NCBI GenBank assembly: GCA_049322715.1
Contig: JBMOQP010000005.1
Span: forward strand, 1-30,398
Direction: 5' to 3'
Source: Thiofaba sp049322715
GTDB lineage: Bacteria > Pseudomonadota > Gammaproteobacteria > Halothiobacillales > Halothiobacillaceae
Length of the DNA stretch: 30,398 nucleotides
Part shown: piece by piece, positions 1-7,313 of the stretch
Position numbering within the stretch: position 1 is the first letter of the stretch
Layout of the letters: every line of letters starts with the position of its first letter
The notes under the pieces: model-generated
The model's input: the letters and a program-made list of their open reading frames with translations, nothing else
Database searches by the model: none
What the model was told of the DNA's origin: nothing
Program-made: the position numbers and the translations under genes

Positions 1-46
1 GGCTCCATCCGGACTATGGTGATGAATCATGCAGCGTCTCCCACAC

Positions 47-763
47 CTAACCCTCGAACGAACGCCCCTCTCCCGCTTCCTCGTAGGTCCTGCCATCGCG
101 GATATGGTAGATGCGCTTGAAGGTGGGGATGATCTTCTCGTCATGGGTGACGACGATGATCGCCGCCTGGTACTGGCGGGCCATCTGGTTGAGGATGCGC
201 ACCACGGCCAGCGCGCGTTCGCTGTCGAGCGGCGCGGTAGGCTCGTCGGCAAGGATCACCGGCGGGCGGTTGGCCAGCGCCCGCGCAATGGCCACGCGCT
301 GCTGTTCGCCGCCGGAGAGCTGGGCGGGCTGGGCGGTGGCCCGGTGCTGCACGTCGAGGGCGGTCAGCAGTTCGAGTGCCCGCTGGCGGGCCTTTGCATT
401 GGGCATGCCGGCCAGCATCGGCAGCAGGGCCACGTTGTCGGTCACGTCGAGGAAGGGAATCAGGTAGGGGGCCTGGAACACGAAGCCGATCTTGTCCCGC
501 CGCAGGGCCCGCAGGTCGCGGATCGTCCAGCCCTCGTCAAAGATGGTCTGGCCGCCCAGGGCCATGCGGCCGGCGGTGGGGTCGGTCACCGCGCCCAGGC
601 ACTTGAGCAAGGTACTCTTGCCCGAACCGCTGGGACCGATGAGGCCGACCACCTCGCCCGGCCAGACCACCATGTCCACGCCCTTGAGCGCGTCCACTGC
701 GGTCGCGCCCTCGCCGTAGCGCTTGCGCAGGCCGTTCACCTCGATCGCCGGTTGCAACTCCAT
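47..763 (-). CDS. ABC transporter ATPase, DevA/MacB-like export type
   Basis: 238-residue nucleotide-binding subunit that would power the permease encoded just upstream. Visible motifs are the Walker A loop GPSGSGKST near residue 43, the signature LSGGEQQR, the Walker B region VILADEPTAPLDSE and the H-loop VVTHD. The family couples ATP hydrolysis to lipid, lipoprotein, peptide or drug export with an FtsX-fold permease; the C-terminus (IYHIRDGRTYEE) fits the DevA/LolD/MacB group. It is the last gene of the minus-strand set tetR-like, hlyD-like, permease, ATPase, with only 4 bases between the permease stop and this ATG. The substrate cannot be read from the sequence. The 46 bases to the window edge show nothing recognisable. 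Confidence 0.93.
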   Translation of the reverse strand: MELQPAIEVNGLRKRYGEGATAVDALKGVDMVVWPGEVVGLIGPSGSGKSTLLKCLGAVTDPTAGRMALGGQTIFDEGWTIRDLRALRRDKIGFVFQAPYLIPFLDVTDNVALLPMLAGMPNAKARQRALELLTALDVQHRATAQPAQLSGGEQQRVAIARALANRPPVILADEPTAPLDSERALAVVRILNQMARQYQAAIIVVTHDEKIIPTFKRIYHIRDGRTYEEAGEGRSFEG

Positions 764-767
764 GGCG

Positions 768-1961
768 CTAACCTCCGATGGCGGTGGCCGGATCCACCTT
801 GAGGGCCACCCGGATGGCGAGCAGGCTGGCCAGGGTGCAGATCACCATGATCGCTGCCAGACCACGGAGGGCGTCTTCCGGCAGGAGCAGCACGTACTTG
901 GGGAAATGCGGCGCCCACAGGGTGGCCGCCATGCGGCCTATGACGAAGCCGATCAGGCCGAGGCCGAGAGCCTGCTGCAGGATCATGCCGGCGATGGTGC
1001 GGTTGCGCGTGCCGATAAGCTTCAGCACGGCCAGCTCGCGGATCTTGCCGAGGGTCATGGTGTAGATGATGAACGATACGATCGCCGCCGAGACGACGGA
1101 CAGGATGACGAGGAACAACCCGATCTGCTTCGAGGAAGTGGCGATCATCTTGGCGACGACGATCTCCTCCATCTGCTCCACCGTATAGGCCTGCAGATGC
1201 TTCCAGCGCCGGATCGGCTCGGCCACCTGCTCCGCCGTCCAGCCCGGCTGCAGCCGCACCAGCACCGCGTTGACACTGTGGCTGCTGGTCTGCGCGGCCT
1301 GCACCGCCTCGAGCAGGCCGGGCACGCCGGGACGGTTGAGGGCAGGATTGGCGGCGGTGCGCGCCCGCTCGTTGAGGATGGCCTCATTGTCCTTGAGGAA
1401 CTGGGCCTCCTGGGCATCTTTCAGTGGAATGAACAACATGGGATCGCCTCCGGAAGAGACCATGCGCCGGGTCAATCCGACCACGGTGTAGTCATGCCTG
1501 CGGATGCGCACGGCATCCCCCACCCTGAAGCCGGTGCGCACGTCGGCGATCGCCTCGTAGTGGCTGCGGGTGACCTGTCTTCCCTCGACCAGATAGGGCG
1601 GCTCCCCCGGCTGGCCGGGCTCGAAGCCGACCACCATCACGCGCACGTCCCTACCCGCCCGCTGCACCTGCATGGTCAGGTAGGTGACATTGGCCGCCGC
1701 CATCACCCCGGGCAGGCCGAGGATGCCGCGATAGACGTCATCGCGCAGGCTGGAGGGTTCGGCATAGGGGCCGAGCGTGTCCTGCTGCACCACCCAGAGG
1801 TCCGCGCCGCTGTTGCGCAGCAGGGCCTTGCCGTCGTCCACCATGCCGCGGTAGATGCCGGCCATCGAGAAGGTCACGCCGATCAGCAGGCCGAGCCCCA
1901 CGCCGGTCAGCACGAACTTCGACCAGGAATGCAGGATATCGCGCGCGGCCAGGTTGATCAT
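768..1961 (-). CDS. FtsX-like ABC transporter permease, DevC-like
   Basis: 397-residue inner-membrane permease. One N-terminal membrane segment (about residues 17-37) is followed by a large periplasmic MacB/DevC-like domain (about 40-270). Three C-terminal segments follow (about 280-305, 325-350 and 365-388), separated by the conserved loop GKIRELAVLKLIGTRNRTI. This is the four-segment FtsX/MacB fold. Length matches DevC-type permeases, which use a separate ATPase and adaptor, both present here. The start lies 2 bases beyond the upstream hlyD-like stop, so the genes are translationally close. The exporter probably works with an outer-membrane TolC-type channel encoded elsewhere; that is inference. 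Confidence 0.9.
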   Translation of the reverse strand: MINLAARDILHSWSKFVLTGVGLGLLIGVTFSMAGIYRGMVDDGKALLRNSGADLWVVQQDTLGPYAEPSSLRDDVYRGILGLPGVMAAANVTYLTMQVQRAGRDVRVMVVGFEPGQPGEPPYLVEGRQVTRSHYEAIADVRTGFRVGDAVRIRRHDYTVVGLTRRMVSSGGDPMLFIPLKDAQEAQFLKDNEAILNERARTAANPALNRPGVPGLLEAVQAAQTSSHSVNAVLVRLQPGWTAEQVAEPIRRWKHLQAYTVEQMEEIVVAKMIATSSKQIGLFLVILSVVSAAIVSFIIYTMTLGKIRELAVLKLIGTRNRTIAGMILQQALGLGLIGFVIGRMAATLWAPHFPKYVLLLPEDALRGLAAIMVICTLASLLAIRVALKVDPATAIGG

Positions 1962-1963
1962 GC

Positions 1964-3151
1964 TCAGCGCCCCTGGATCGCATCCACCACGCGAACCCGG
2001 GACGCCGTCGTCAGCTCGCGCTCGCTGTGGATGACGACCCGATCGCCCCGCTCCAGCCCCCGGGTGATCTGCACCCGGCCGTCCAGGTCACGCAGTCCGG
2101 TCTCGACCGGCTGGTAGACCACCCGCCCCTCTCCCGGGCGCCAGACCCCAGTCCGACCGCCTTCGCTCTTCAGCGCGGCATTGGGGACGACCAGAGCTTC
2201 GTCGAGGGCGGCGGTGAGGATGGTGACCTCGGCCAGCTCGCCGATCGACACCTGTTCGGGCATGGCCTCCAGGCCTACCCGGACGAGCCGCTCCTCGGTC
2301 ACGCTGTCGGCCAGCCACTCCACCCGCTCCACACGTCCGGCCAGCAGCTGTCCGGGACGACCGCGCAGGACAACCCTTGCCCCCTGTCCGACCATCACCC
2401 GGCCGGCCCGCGCCTGGTCGATACGCGTCTGCAGCCACAGGCTGGCCGGATCGACCAGGCGCACCACGCTCTGGCCCGCCACCAGCGTGCTGCCCGGCTC
2501 GGCGTCGCGGGCGGTGATGACGCCGTCCACCGGCGCCCGCAGCACGAGGTTGCCGCGTTGCTGCTCCAGCGCCTCGTGCTCGGCACGGCTGCGTGCCAGA
2601 TCGCTCTGCGCCGCATCCCGCGCGGCACGTGCCGCCGCGAAGCCCGCCTGGGCGGCCTCGTGCTCCTGGCGGCGCGCATCGCCATCCGCCGGGCTGACCA
2701 GGCGCTGGGTGAGCAACTGCTCGTAGCGTGCAAGATTGCTTGCCGCCAGCCGCACCCGCGCCTCGGCGTCACGGATCTGGGCACTGGCGGCATCGAGCGC
2801 ATGCCGTGCACGCTCGATACCCGCCTTCGCCGAGGCCTGCCGCGCATCGAGATCGACCGGATCCATCTCCGCCAGCACCTCGCCGGCACGCACCCGGTCG
2901 CCGACATCGACATGCACACGCAGGACCCGCCCGGGCACGGTCGGGCCGACAGCATACGCGCGCCTTGCCTCGACCGTGCCGAGGCCGAAGACCTCCTCCT
3001 GGATCGGCTCGGCCCGCACCTCCGCCAGCACCACGCGTGTCGGCGCCATCGGCCCGTTGCGCAGGACGACCAGCACGAAACCCGCCACCACCGCGATGGC
3101 GGCAGCCCCCATGCCGATCCTTCCGATCCAACCCCTGCCTGACATGCCCAC
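1964..3151 (-). CDS. HlyD-family periplasmic adaptor, DevB-like
   Basis: 395-residue membrane-fusion protein bridging the inner-membrane ABC permease to an outer-membrane channel. An N-terminal anchor (about residues 10-30) is followed by the first half of a lipoyl-like barrel (VPGRVLRVHVDVGDRVRAGEVLAEMD), a long Ala/Arg/Glu-rich coiled-coil hairpin (about 100-195), the returning half-barrel (LRAPVDGVITARDAEPGSTL) and beta-barrel domains. The longest frame begins with GTG at 3151; an ATG two codons later (3145) is an equally good start, with GGAGG and AGAGG just upstream. It starts 3 bases after the regulator stop, so all four genes form one operon. Confidence 0.92.
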   Translation of the reverse strand: MGMSGRGWIGRIGMGAAAIAVVAGFVLVVLRNGPMAPTRVVLAEVRAEPIQEEVFGLGTVEARRAYAVGPTVPGRVLRVHVDVGDRVRAGEVLAEMDPVDLDARQASAKAGIERARHALDAASAQIRDAEARVRLAASNLARYEQLLTQRLVSPADGDARRQEHEAAQAGFAAARAARDAAQSDLARSRAEHEALEQQRGNLVLRAPVDGVITARDAEPGSTLVAGQSVVRLVDPASLWLQTRIDQARAGRVMVGQGARVVLRGRPGQLLAGRVERVEWLADSVTEERLVRVGLEAMPEQVSIGELAEVTILTAALDEALVVPNAALKSEGGRTGVWRPGEGRVVYQPVETGLRDLDGRVQITRGLERGDRVVIHSERELTTASRVRVVDAIQGR

Positions 3152-3154
3152 CTC

Positions 3155-3760
3155 TCACCTCCCCCCGGCGGCGACACCCTGGCGCCACGCATCGAACACA
3201 CCAGCCGCCAGCAGCTTCATGGCCCCCACGTTGCCCAGCGTCATCGCCTGCATGACCAACCCCTGGACGGCCCCGACGAACAGGGCCACGGCCGCGGCCC
3301 GGTCGAGAGTATCGCGCAACGCCCCTTCCGCGCCCGCGGCATCCAGCTGACGCGCGATGAGGGTGCGGTAGCGTCCCATCAGCTGACCGACGGCCTGCTT
3401 GATCGGCGAATCGGCCGGCTGCTGCAGCTCGTAGAAGATGATCCTCGGCACCCCGGGATGACGAGCGACGAAATCGACGTGGGCGTGAAAGATCGCCTCC
3501 AGGGCGGCCATGGGCGCACCGGCCTCATCGGCCACTCGCTCGAGGTTCGACAGCAACTCGGACATCACCCAGCGGATCACGGCGACGCCGATCGCTTCCT
3601 TGTTCTCGAAATGGCGGAAGATGGCCCCCGAACTCAGGCCCACGGCAGCGGCCAGGTCATTCACGCTGATCTCGGCCGGACTGCGTCGGGCGGCCAGGCT
3701 GACCATGGCCGCCACGATCTGCCCCTGGCGCGCTTCAGTCGATTGTCGAACAGGCTTCAT
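3155..3760 (-). CDS. TetR/AcrR-family repressor of the exporter operon
   Basis: 201 residues from the ATG at 3760. The N-terminal helix-turn-helix is clear (ISVNDLAAAVGLSSGAIFRHFENKEAI, about residues 30-57), followed by an all-helical ligand and dimer domain of typical TetR length. A longer frame opens at 3805. I prefer 3760 because the 45 bases between the two starts contain a 26-bp palindrome and a promoter-like element, and because TetR proteins normally start about 15 residues before the first conserved helix. Being the first gene of the export operon with an operator at its own promoter, it probably represses itself and the three transport genes. The inducer is unknown. Confidence 0.9.
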   Translation of the reverse strand: MKPVRQSTEARQGQIVAAMVSLAARRSPAEISVNDLAAAVGLSSGAIFRHFENKEAIGVAVIRWVMSELLSNLERVADEAGAPMAALEAIFHAHVDFVARHPGVPRIIFYELQQPADSPIKQAVGQLMGRYRTLIARQLDAAGAEGALRDTLDRAAAVALFVGAVQGLVMQAMTLGNVGAMKLLAAGVFDAWRQGVAAGGR

Positions 3761-3764
3761 GCTT

Positions 3765-3790
3765 CTTGTAAGTAAGCGATTTCTTACAAG
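3765..3790. promoter_or_regulatory. palindromic operator for the TetR-type regulator
   Basis: Arms CTTGTAAG (3765-3772) and CTTACAAG (3783-3790) are perfect inverted repeats separated by 10 bases. The site lies 5 bases upstream of the preferred ATG and overlaps the proposed -10 box. Position and size fit the autoregulatory sites of TetR-family repressors; binding itself is inferred. Confidence 0.65.
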
Positions 3791-3815
3791 ATAGCCTGGA
3801 ATCATGAATCGTCAA
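3788..3815 (-). promoter_or_regulatory. sigma70-like promoter of the export operon
   Basis: On the minus strand TTGACG (3815-3810) is followed after 16 bases by TATCTT (3793-3788). The -35 box matches consensus at 5 of 6 positions and the -10 at 4 of 6. Transcription would begin inside the operator, which makes steric repression plausible. Confidence 0.5.
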
Positions 3816-3826
3816 TGGAGCAATCC

Positions 3827-3895
3827 ATGACCGACATCCATGCCCCCCGGCTGAAGGCAAGACCGCCCCGCCTACGACATGAAGGGAAGCGCTGA
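3827..3895 (+). other. 22-codon open frame running into hairpin array
   Basis: An ATG at 3827, preceded at 6 bases by GGAG (3817-3820), opens a 22-codon frame divergent from tetR. It reads MTDIHAPRLKAR onward and stops at TGA 3893-3895, inside the left arm of the first hairpin of the array. The product resembles nothing I recognise. It may be chance, or the surviving 5' end of a divergent gene cut off when the array formed. The second array in this window also begins inside a gene, which is the only reason to take the idea seriously. Confidence 0.2.
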
Positions 3896-4204
3896 AAAAT
3901 TCAGCGTTTCCCGTTTGAGGCAGGATGCCTCAACGTGAACAACGACGTAAGTCGTTGACTCACGGAGCCCGTCGCGGGCATGTACCGCGACGAGGCGAGC
4001 TGAATAAAGCCAAGGATGGCTTTATTCAGCTCTTCCGAAGGGCGCCTCGAAAAACCTTTCGAGGCGCCCGTGCGCCACAGGGATGTGGCGCCGCGCAATC
4101 GCGCAAGCGATTGAAATAGCGTGAGTTCGGCGCGGCTGGATACATCCATGTATCCAGCCCTTCGGGGAACGCTACGCGTTCCATCGTTGCTCCCTGCAAC
4201 GATG
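3884..4204. repeat. array of eleven consecutive hairpins (array 1)
   Basis: Eleven inverted repeats follow each other with gaps of 0-20 bases; about 80% of the 321 bases lie in a stem or loop. Units: 3884-3912 (13-bp arms, one G/T mismatch), 3915-3933 (7), 3940-3957 (7), 3970-3992 (8), 3997-4032 (15), 4040-4069 (13), 4072-4091 (8), 4096-4113 (7), 4134-4159 (11), 4166-4182 (7), 4182-4204 (9). Apart from the first, arms are perfect. Stem sequences differ from unit to unit, so this is neither a tandem repeat nor a CRISPR. Loops recur: AGGAT, AAGGAT and GGGA on the plus strand, TGGA and AGGGA on the minus. It lies between the 3' end of hrpB and the tetR promoter. No T-run follows any unit, so these are not standard intrinsic terminators. 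Function unknown. Confidence 0.9.
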
Positions 4205-4249
4205 TTGGTTTCCCGCGACGAACGTCCCCGTGAAGATTCGCCATGGTCA

Positions 4250-6931
4250 TCATTCTGCCCGCTTGGTGCGCCGCGTAGGTGTGGCGGTGAGCGGATCCTC
4301 CGGCCAGGGGTGCTTGGGGTAACGCCCGCGCAGATCCTTGCGCACGTCCTGATAGGGACCGCGCCAGAAGCTCGCGAGGTCCTGGGTGACCGCCACCGGC
4401 CGCTGCGCGGGCGAGAGCATGTGGATCATCACTGGCACCCGCCCCTGGGCGATACGCGGCGTTTCCAGCAGGCCGAACAGCTCCTGCAGCTTGACCGCCA
4501 GCACCGGCACGCCGTCGCCCTCGAGCACCGGCCCGTAGTCCAGCGCAATGCGCGAACCGCTCGGCACCTCGAGGTGGGTGGGCGCGAGCCGGTCGAGTTC
4601 CTGCTGCAGGCTCCAGTCGAGCCGCGCGCGCAAGGCGGCATCGAGGTCGAGCCGGTCGAGGTGGGCCAGCCGGGTCATGCCATCGAGCCAGGGAGCCACC
4701 CACTCCTCGAGGGAAGCCATGAGACCCGCGTCGGAAACGTCCGGCCAGGCCTCGCCGAGCTCGCGGCGCAGCAGGGCAACCCGCCCGCGCCACTGGTGGT
4801 GACGCTCATGCCAGGGCAGGCAGGCCAGGCCGGTTTGGCGAATGCCCTCGAGCAGGGCCTCGCGCACTCGCTCGGGATCGGGCCTGGCGAGCGGGCGATC
4901 CTCCAGGACCAGCACCCCGAGGCGGCGCTGGCGGCGGGCCATGACGGCCTGCTCGCGGCCATCCCAGGCCACCTCCTCCACATCCTCGATCCGGGCGGCA
5001 AAGGCCTCCTCGATGTCGGTCAGCGCGAGGCCTGCGGCGAGGAACACGCGAGACTCCCGCCGCACGCCATCTGTATGGCCATCGAGGTGGGCGATGGCGA
5101 GCCAGGGCTCGTGCGCCAGGGCATCGGCCGTATCCAGCAGCGCACCGCGTCCGTTGACGAGCAGGAAGCGCCCGGGCTGGCCCTGCCGTCCCTGCGCCAC
5201 GCGCTCGGGATAGGCCAGGGCGACCAGCAGGCCGATGGACTGCGTATCCTGTCCCTGCGTCCAAGCTCGTGCGTCGGCGCCCTCTCGGTTATGTTGGGGC
5301 GAGGCCACTTCCCGGTCCGGTCGCCGACGGCCCAAGGCCTGTTCGGGGGTGGCGCTCGGCCCATCGCCCCCGCCGCGGGCAAGGTCGATCCGCATGCGTC
5401 GGGCAAGATCGCGGGCAGACTGGCGGACGCGGGCGCGCGCTCCTTCATCGAGCCGGAGACCGGGCGGCAGGGCTGCGCTGCCCCGCTGCAAGGCATCGAT
5501 GCGCAGGGCGAGGTCGGTGGCCGGGCGCTCGCGCCCCTCGCCCCGCAGCAGGTCGCGCTCCCCGAGCAGGGCTGCCAGCTCGCAGGCCAGCGCGCCGTGT
5601 CCCAATCGCCCCCCCTCCATCAGCATGTGCCCGAGACGCGGATGCAGGGGCATGCGCGCGAGTTCCCGGCCGTGGGGCGTGATGTGCCCCTCGGGGTCCA
5701 GTGCGCCGAGTCCGTGCAGTACATCAAAGGCTTGGTCGAGCAGGGTCACGGGCGGAGGGTCGAGCCAGAACAGCTCCTCCGGACGGGCACCCCACTGGGC
5801 CAGCTCGAGCGCGAGCGGCAGCAGGTCGGCGCGCTGGATCTCGGGCTCGGCCTGCGCCGGCAGGCTGGCCTGCTCACCCTCCCCCCACAGGCGGATGCAC
5901 ACCCCGGGCCCGAGGCGTCCCGCCCGTCCGCGGCGCTGCTCGGCGTTGGCGCGGGACACGCGCTGGGTGACGAGGCGGGTCATGCCGCTCGCGGGGTCGA
6001 AGCGCGACACGCGCATCAGGCCGGCGTCCACCACCACCCGCACCCCCTCGATGGTCAGGCTGGTCTCGGCGATGTTGGTGGCGAGGATGACCCGGCGGCG
6101 CTCATGGCGGGGACCCAGCACGGCGTGCTGCTCGGTGAGGCTCATGTCGCCGTGCAGGGGGAGGACATCCACCCCGGAAAGCTCACCCAGCCCGGTAGCC
6201 ACCCGCTGGATCTCCCGTTTGCCCGGCAGGAAGACCAGGATGTCGCCCGCATCCGTAGCCAGGGCGCGCCGCACCACGGCGGCGCAATGGCCCTCCAGGG
6301 GTTGGTCGCGCATGGGGGGCTGATGGCGCACCTCGACCGGATGCATGCGGCCCGCACTGCGCACTACACGGGCCTGCAGGCGATCCTCCAGCGGCAGGCC
6401 CTCGAGGGTGGCCGACATGATCAGGACGCGCAGGTCCTCGCGCAGCATCTGCCGCGCCTGCAGGGTGAAGGCGAGCCCGAGGTCGGCCTGCAGGCTGCGT
6501 TCGTGGAATTCGTCGAAGATGACCAGCCCCACCCCGTCGAGCGCAGCATCGTCCTGCAGCATGCGCGTGAGCACGCCCTCGGTGACCACCTCGATGCGCG
6601 TCTCCGAGCCCACCCGGCTCTCCATGCGCATGCGATAGCCGACCGCCCCGCCCACAGGTTCGCCCAGCAGCGCGGCCATGCGCTCGGCGGCGGCACGCGC
6701 GGCGATGCGGCGAGGCTCGAGCATGATGATCCGCTGCCCGCCCAGCCAGCCTTCATCCCGCAGCGCCAAGGGCACGAGGGTGCTCTTGCCCGCGCCGGGC
6801 GCGGCCTCCAGCACGACCACGCCGGAAGCGACGAGGGCATCGCGCAGCTCGGGCAAGACATCGATGATGGGCAGGTCGATCCGGGCGGGGTCAAACCCTC
6901 CGGCATGGTTTTGGACATGCATTGCGGACAT
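4250..6931 (-). CDS. hrpB: ATP-dependent helicase HrpB
   Basis: 893-residue DEAH/RHA-type superfamily 2 helicase. Walker A is APGAGKST (residues 44-51), the motif II box is DEFH (140-143), motif III is SAT (173-175), and the motif VI region reads RANAEQRRGRAGR. The family-specific HrpB C-terminal domain ends in the conserved segment DVRKDLRGRYPKHPWPEDP followed by a basic tail. HrpB proteins are usually around 800-850 residues; the extra length is partly a variable stretch near residues 530-570 rich in Arg, Gly and Gln. The start at 6931 leaves about 40 residues before Walker A; an in-frame ATG three codons later is possible. Its cellular role in bacteria is poorly defined. It is monocistronic here, with the hairpin array just downstream of the stop. 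Confidence 0.95.
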   Translation of the reverse strand: MSAMHVQNHAGGFDPARIDLPIIDVLPELRDALVASGVVVLEAAPGAGKSTLVPLALRDEGWLGGQRIIMLEPRRIAARAAAERMAALLGEPVGGAVGYRMRMESRVGSETRIEVVTEGVLTRMLQDDAALDGVGLVIFDEFHERSLQADLGLAFTLQARQMLREDLRVLIMSATLEGLPLEDRLQARVVRSAGRMHPVEVRHQPPMRDQPLEGHCAAVVRRALATDAGDILVFLPGKREIQRVATGLGELSGVDVLPLHGDMSLTEQHAVLGPRHERRRVILATNIAETSLTIEGVRVVVDAGLMRVSRFDPASGMTRLVTQRVSRANAEQRRGRAGRLGPGVCIRLWGEGEQASLPAQAEPEIQRADLLPLALELAQWGARPEELFWLDPPPVTLLDQAFDVLHGLGALDPEGHITPHGRELARMPLHPRLGHMLMEGGRLGHGALACELAALLGERDLLRGEGRERPATDLALRIDALQRGSAALPPGLRLDEGARARVRQSARDLARRMRIDLARGGGDGPSATPEQALGRRRPDREVASPQHNREGADARAWTQGQDTQSIGLLVALAYPERVAQGRQGQPGRFLLVNGRGALLDTADALAHEPWLAIAHLDGHTDGVRRESRVFLAAGLALTDIEEAFAARIEDVEEVAWDGREQAVMARRQRRLGVLVLEDRPLARPDPERVREALLEGIRQTGLACLPWHERHHQWRGRVALLRRELGEAWPDVSDAGLMASLEEWVAPWLDGMTRLAHLDRLDLDAALRARLDWSLQQELDRLAPTHLEVPSGSRIALDYGPVLEGDGVPVLAVKLQELFGLLETPRIAQGRVPVMIHMLSPAQRPVAVTQDLASFWRGPYQDVRKDLRGRYPKHPWPEDPLTATPTRRTKRAE

Positions 6932-7313
6932 GAAAATTCATCACCTGACCGTGGGCGGAATTGCTCCACATGGGCCGTGGATGAAGCTGTGGATAAAGGG
7001 GTGGAAAGCGGCGCAAGCACGCATCCGGCCAAGGTTTTCAAACGGCTGGTCATATTTTGACCAGACCGGATTCGACTTCAAACAATCAATGACTTAGCGC
7101 ATTTCGCCATCAATAAGGCATATCCACGCATGACTTTTCAAGGGCTTGACAAGGCTTGTGGAAAAGAAATCGCGACCGGGGCCTTGAACTCATCCACAAA
7201 GACTGTGGAAAAGCCTGTGCAGGAGACGGGCATGATGCGCCAAAGCCCTTGTCGTCCATGGCATTTTCCGGCCTGCCTTGCCTGCGTGCAGCAGATGAGC
7301 GGAACGGCACCCG
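6932..7313. other. 382-base intergenic region upstream of hrpB
   Basis: This gap between the 5' end of hrpB and the 3' end of gloA is visibly richer in A and T than its surroundings, especially 7030-7150. It holds a cluster of DnaA-box-like 9-mers and a dyad at 7046-7064 (arms CTGGTCA and TGACCAG, 5-base spacer), which is a candidate operator for hrpB. Short open frames across it have no supporting features. I see no tRNA and no clear intrinsic terminator for gloA. Confidence 0.6.
6988..7212. promoter_or_regulatory. cluster of DnaA-box-like 9-mers
   Basis: Four sites fit or nearly fit TTWTNCACA: 6988-6996 (minus, TTATCCACA, exact), 7157-7165 (minus, TTTTCCACA), 7190-7198 (plus, TCATCCACA, one mismatch) and 7204-7212 (minus, TTTTCCACA). 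Weaker two-mismatch copies occur at 6962-6970 and 7120-7128. DnaA boxes cluster at oriC, datA and DARS loci and at DnaA-regulated promoters. No dnaA, dnaN, gidA or rpmH gene is nearby, so a titration site or DnaA control of hrpB is more likely than oriC. This is inference from motif density. Confidence 0.4.

Noticed and set aside
3901..4149. 82-codon minus-strand frame across hairpin array 1
   Set aside because: No ribosome site or family similarity; the frame simply follows the palindromes and would be a protein of mirrored segments.
3884..4204. CRISPR array
   Set aside because: There is no repeated direct repeat and no regular spacer length; each palindrome has a different sequence, and no cas gene is present.
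3884..4204. Integron attC cassette array or retron RNA
   Set aside because: No conserved attC core sites, no cassette genes between hairpins, and no integrase or reverse transcriptase in the window.
4121..7060. Plus-strand open frame of 979 codons opposite hrpB
   Set aside because: No domain, biased composition, and hrpB is intact with all helicase motifs on the other strand.
6932..7313. Chromosomal replication origin oriC
   Set aside because: DnaA boxes are present, but no dnaA, dnaN, gidA or rpmH is adjacent and no clear 13-mer AT-rich unwinding repeats were seen; kept only as a possible DnaA-binding locus.
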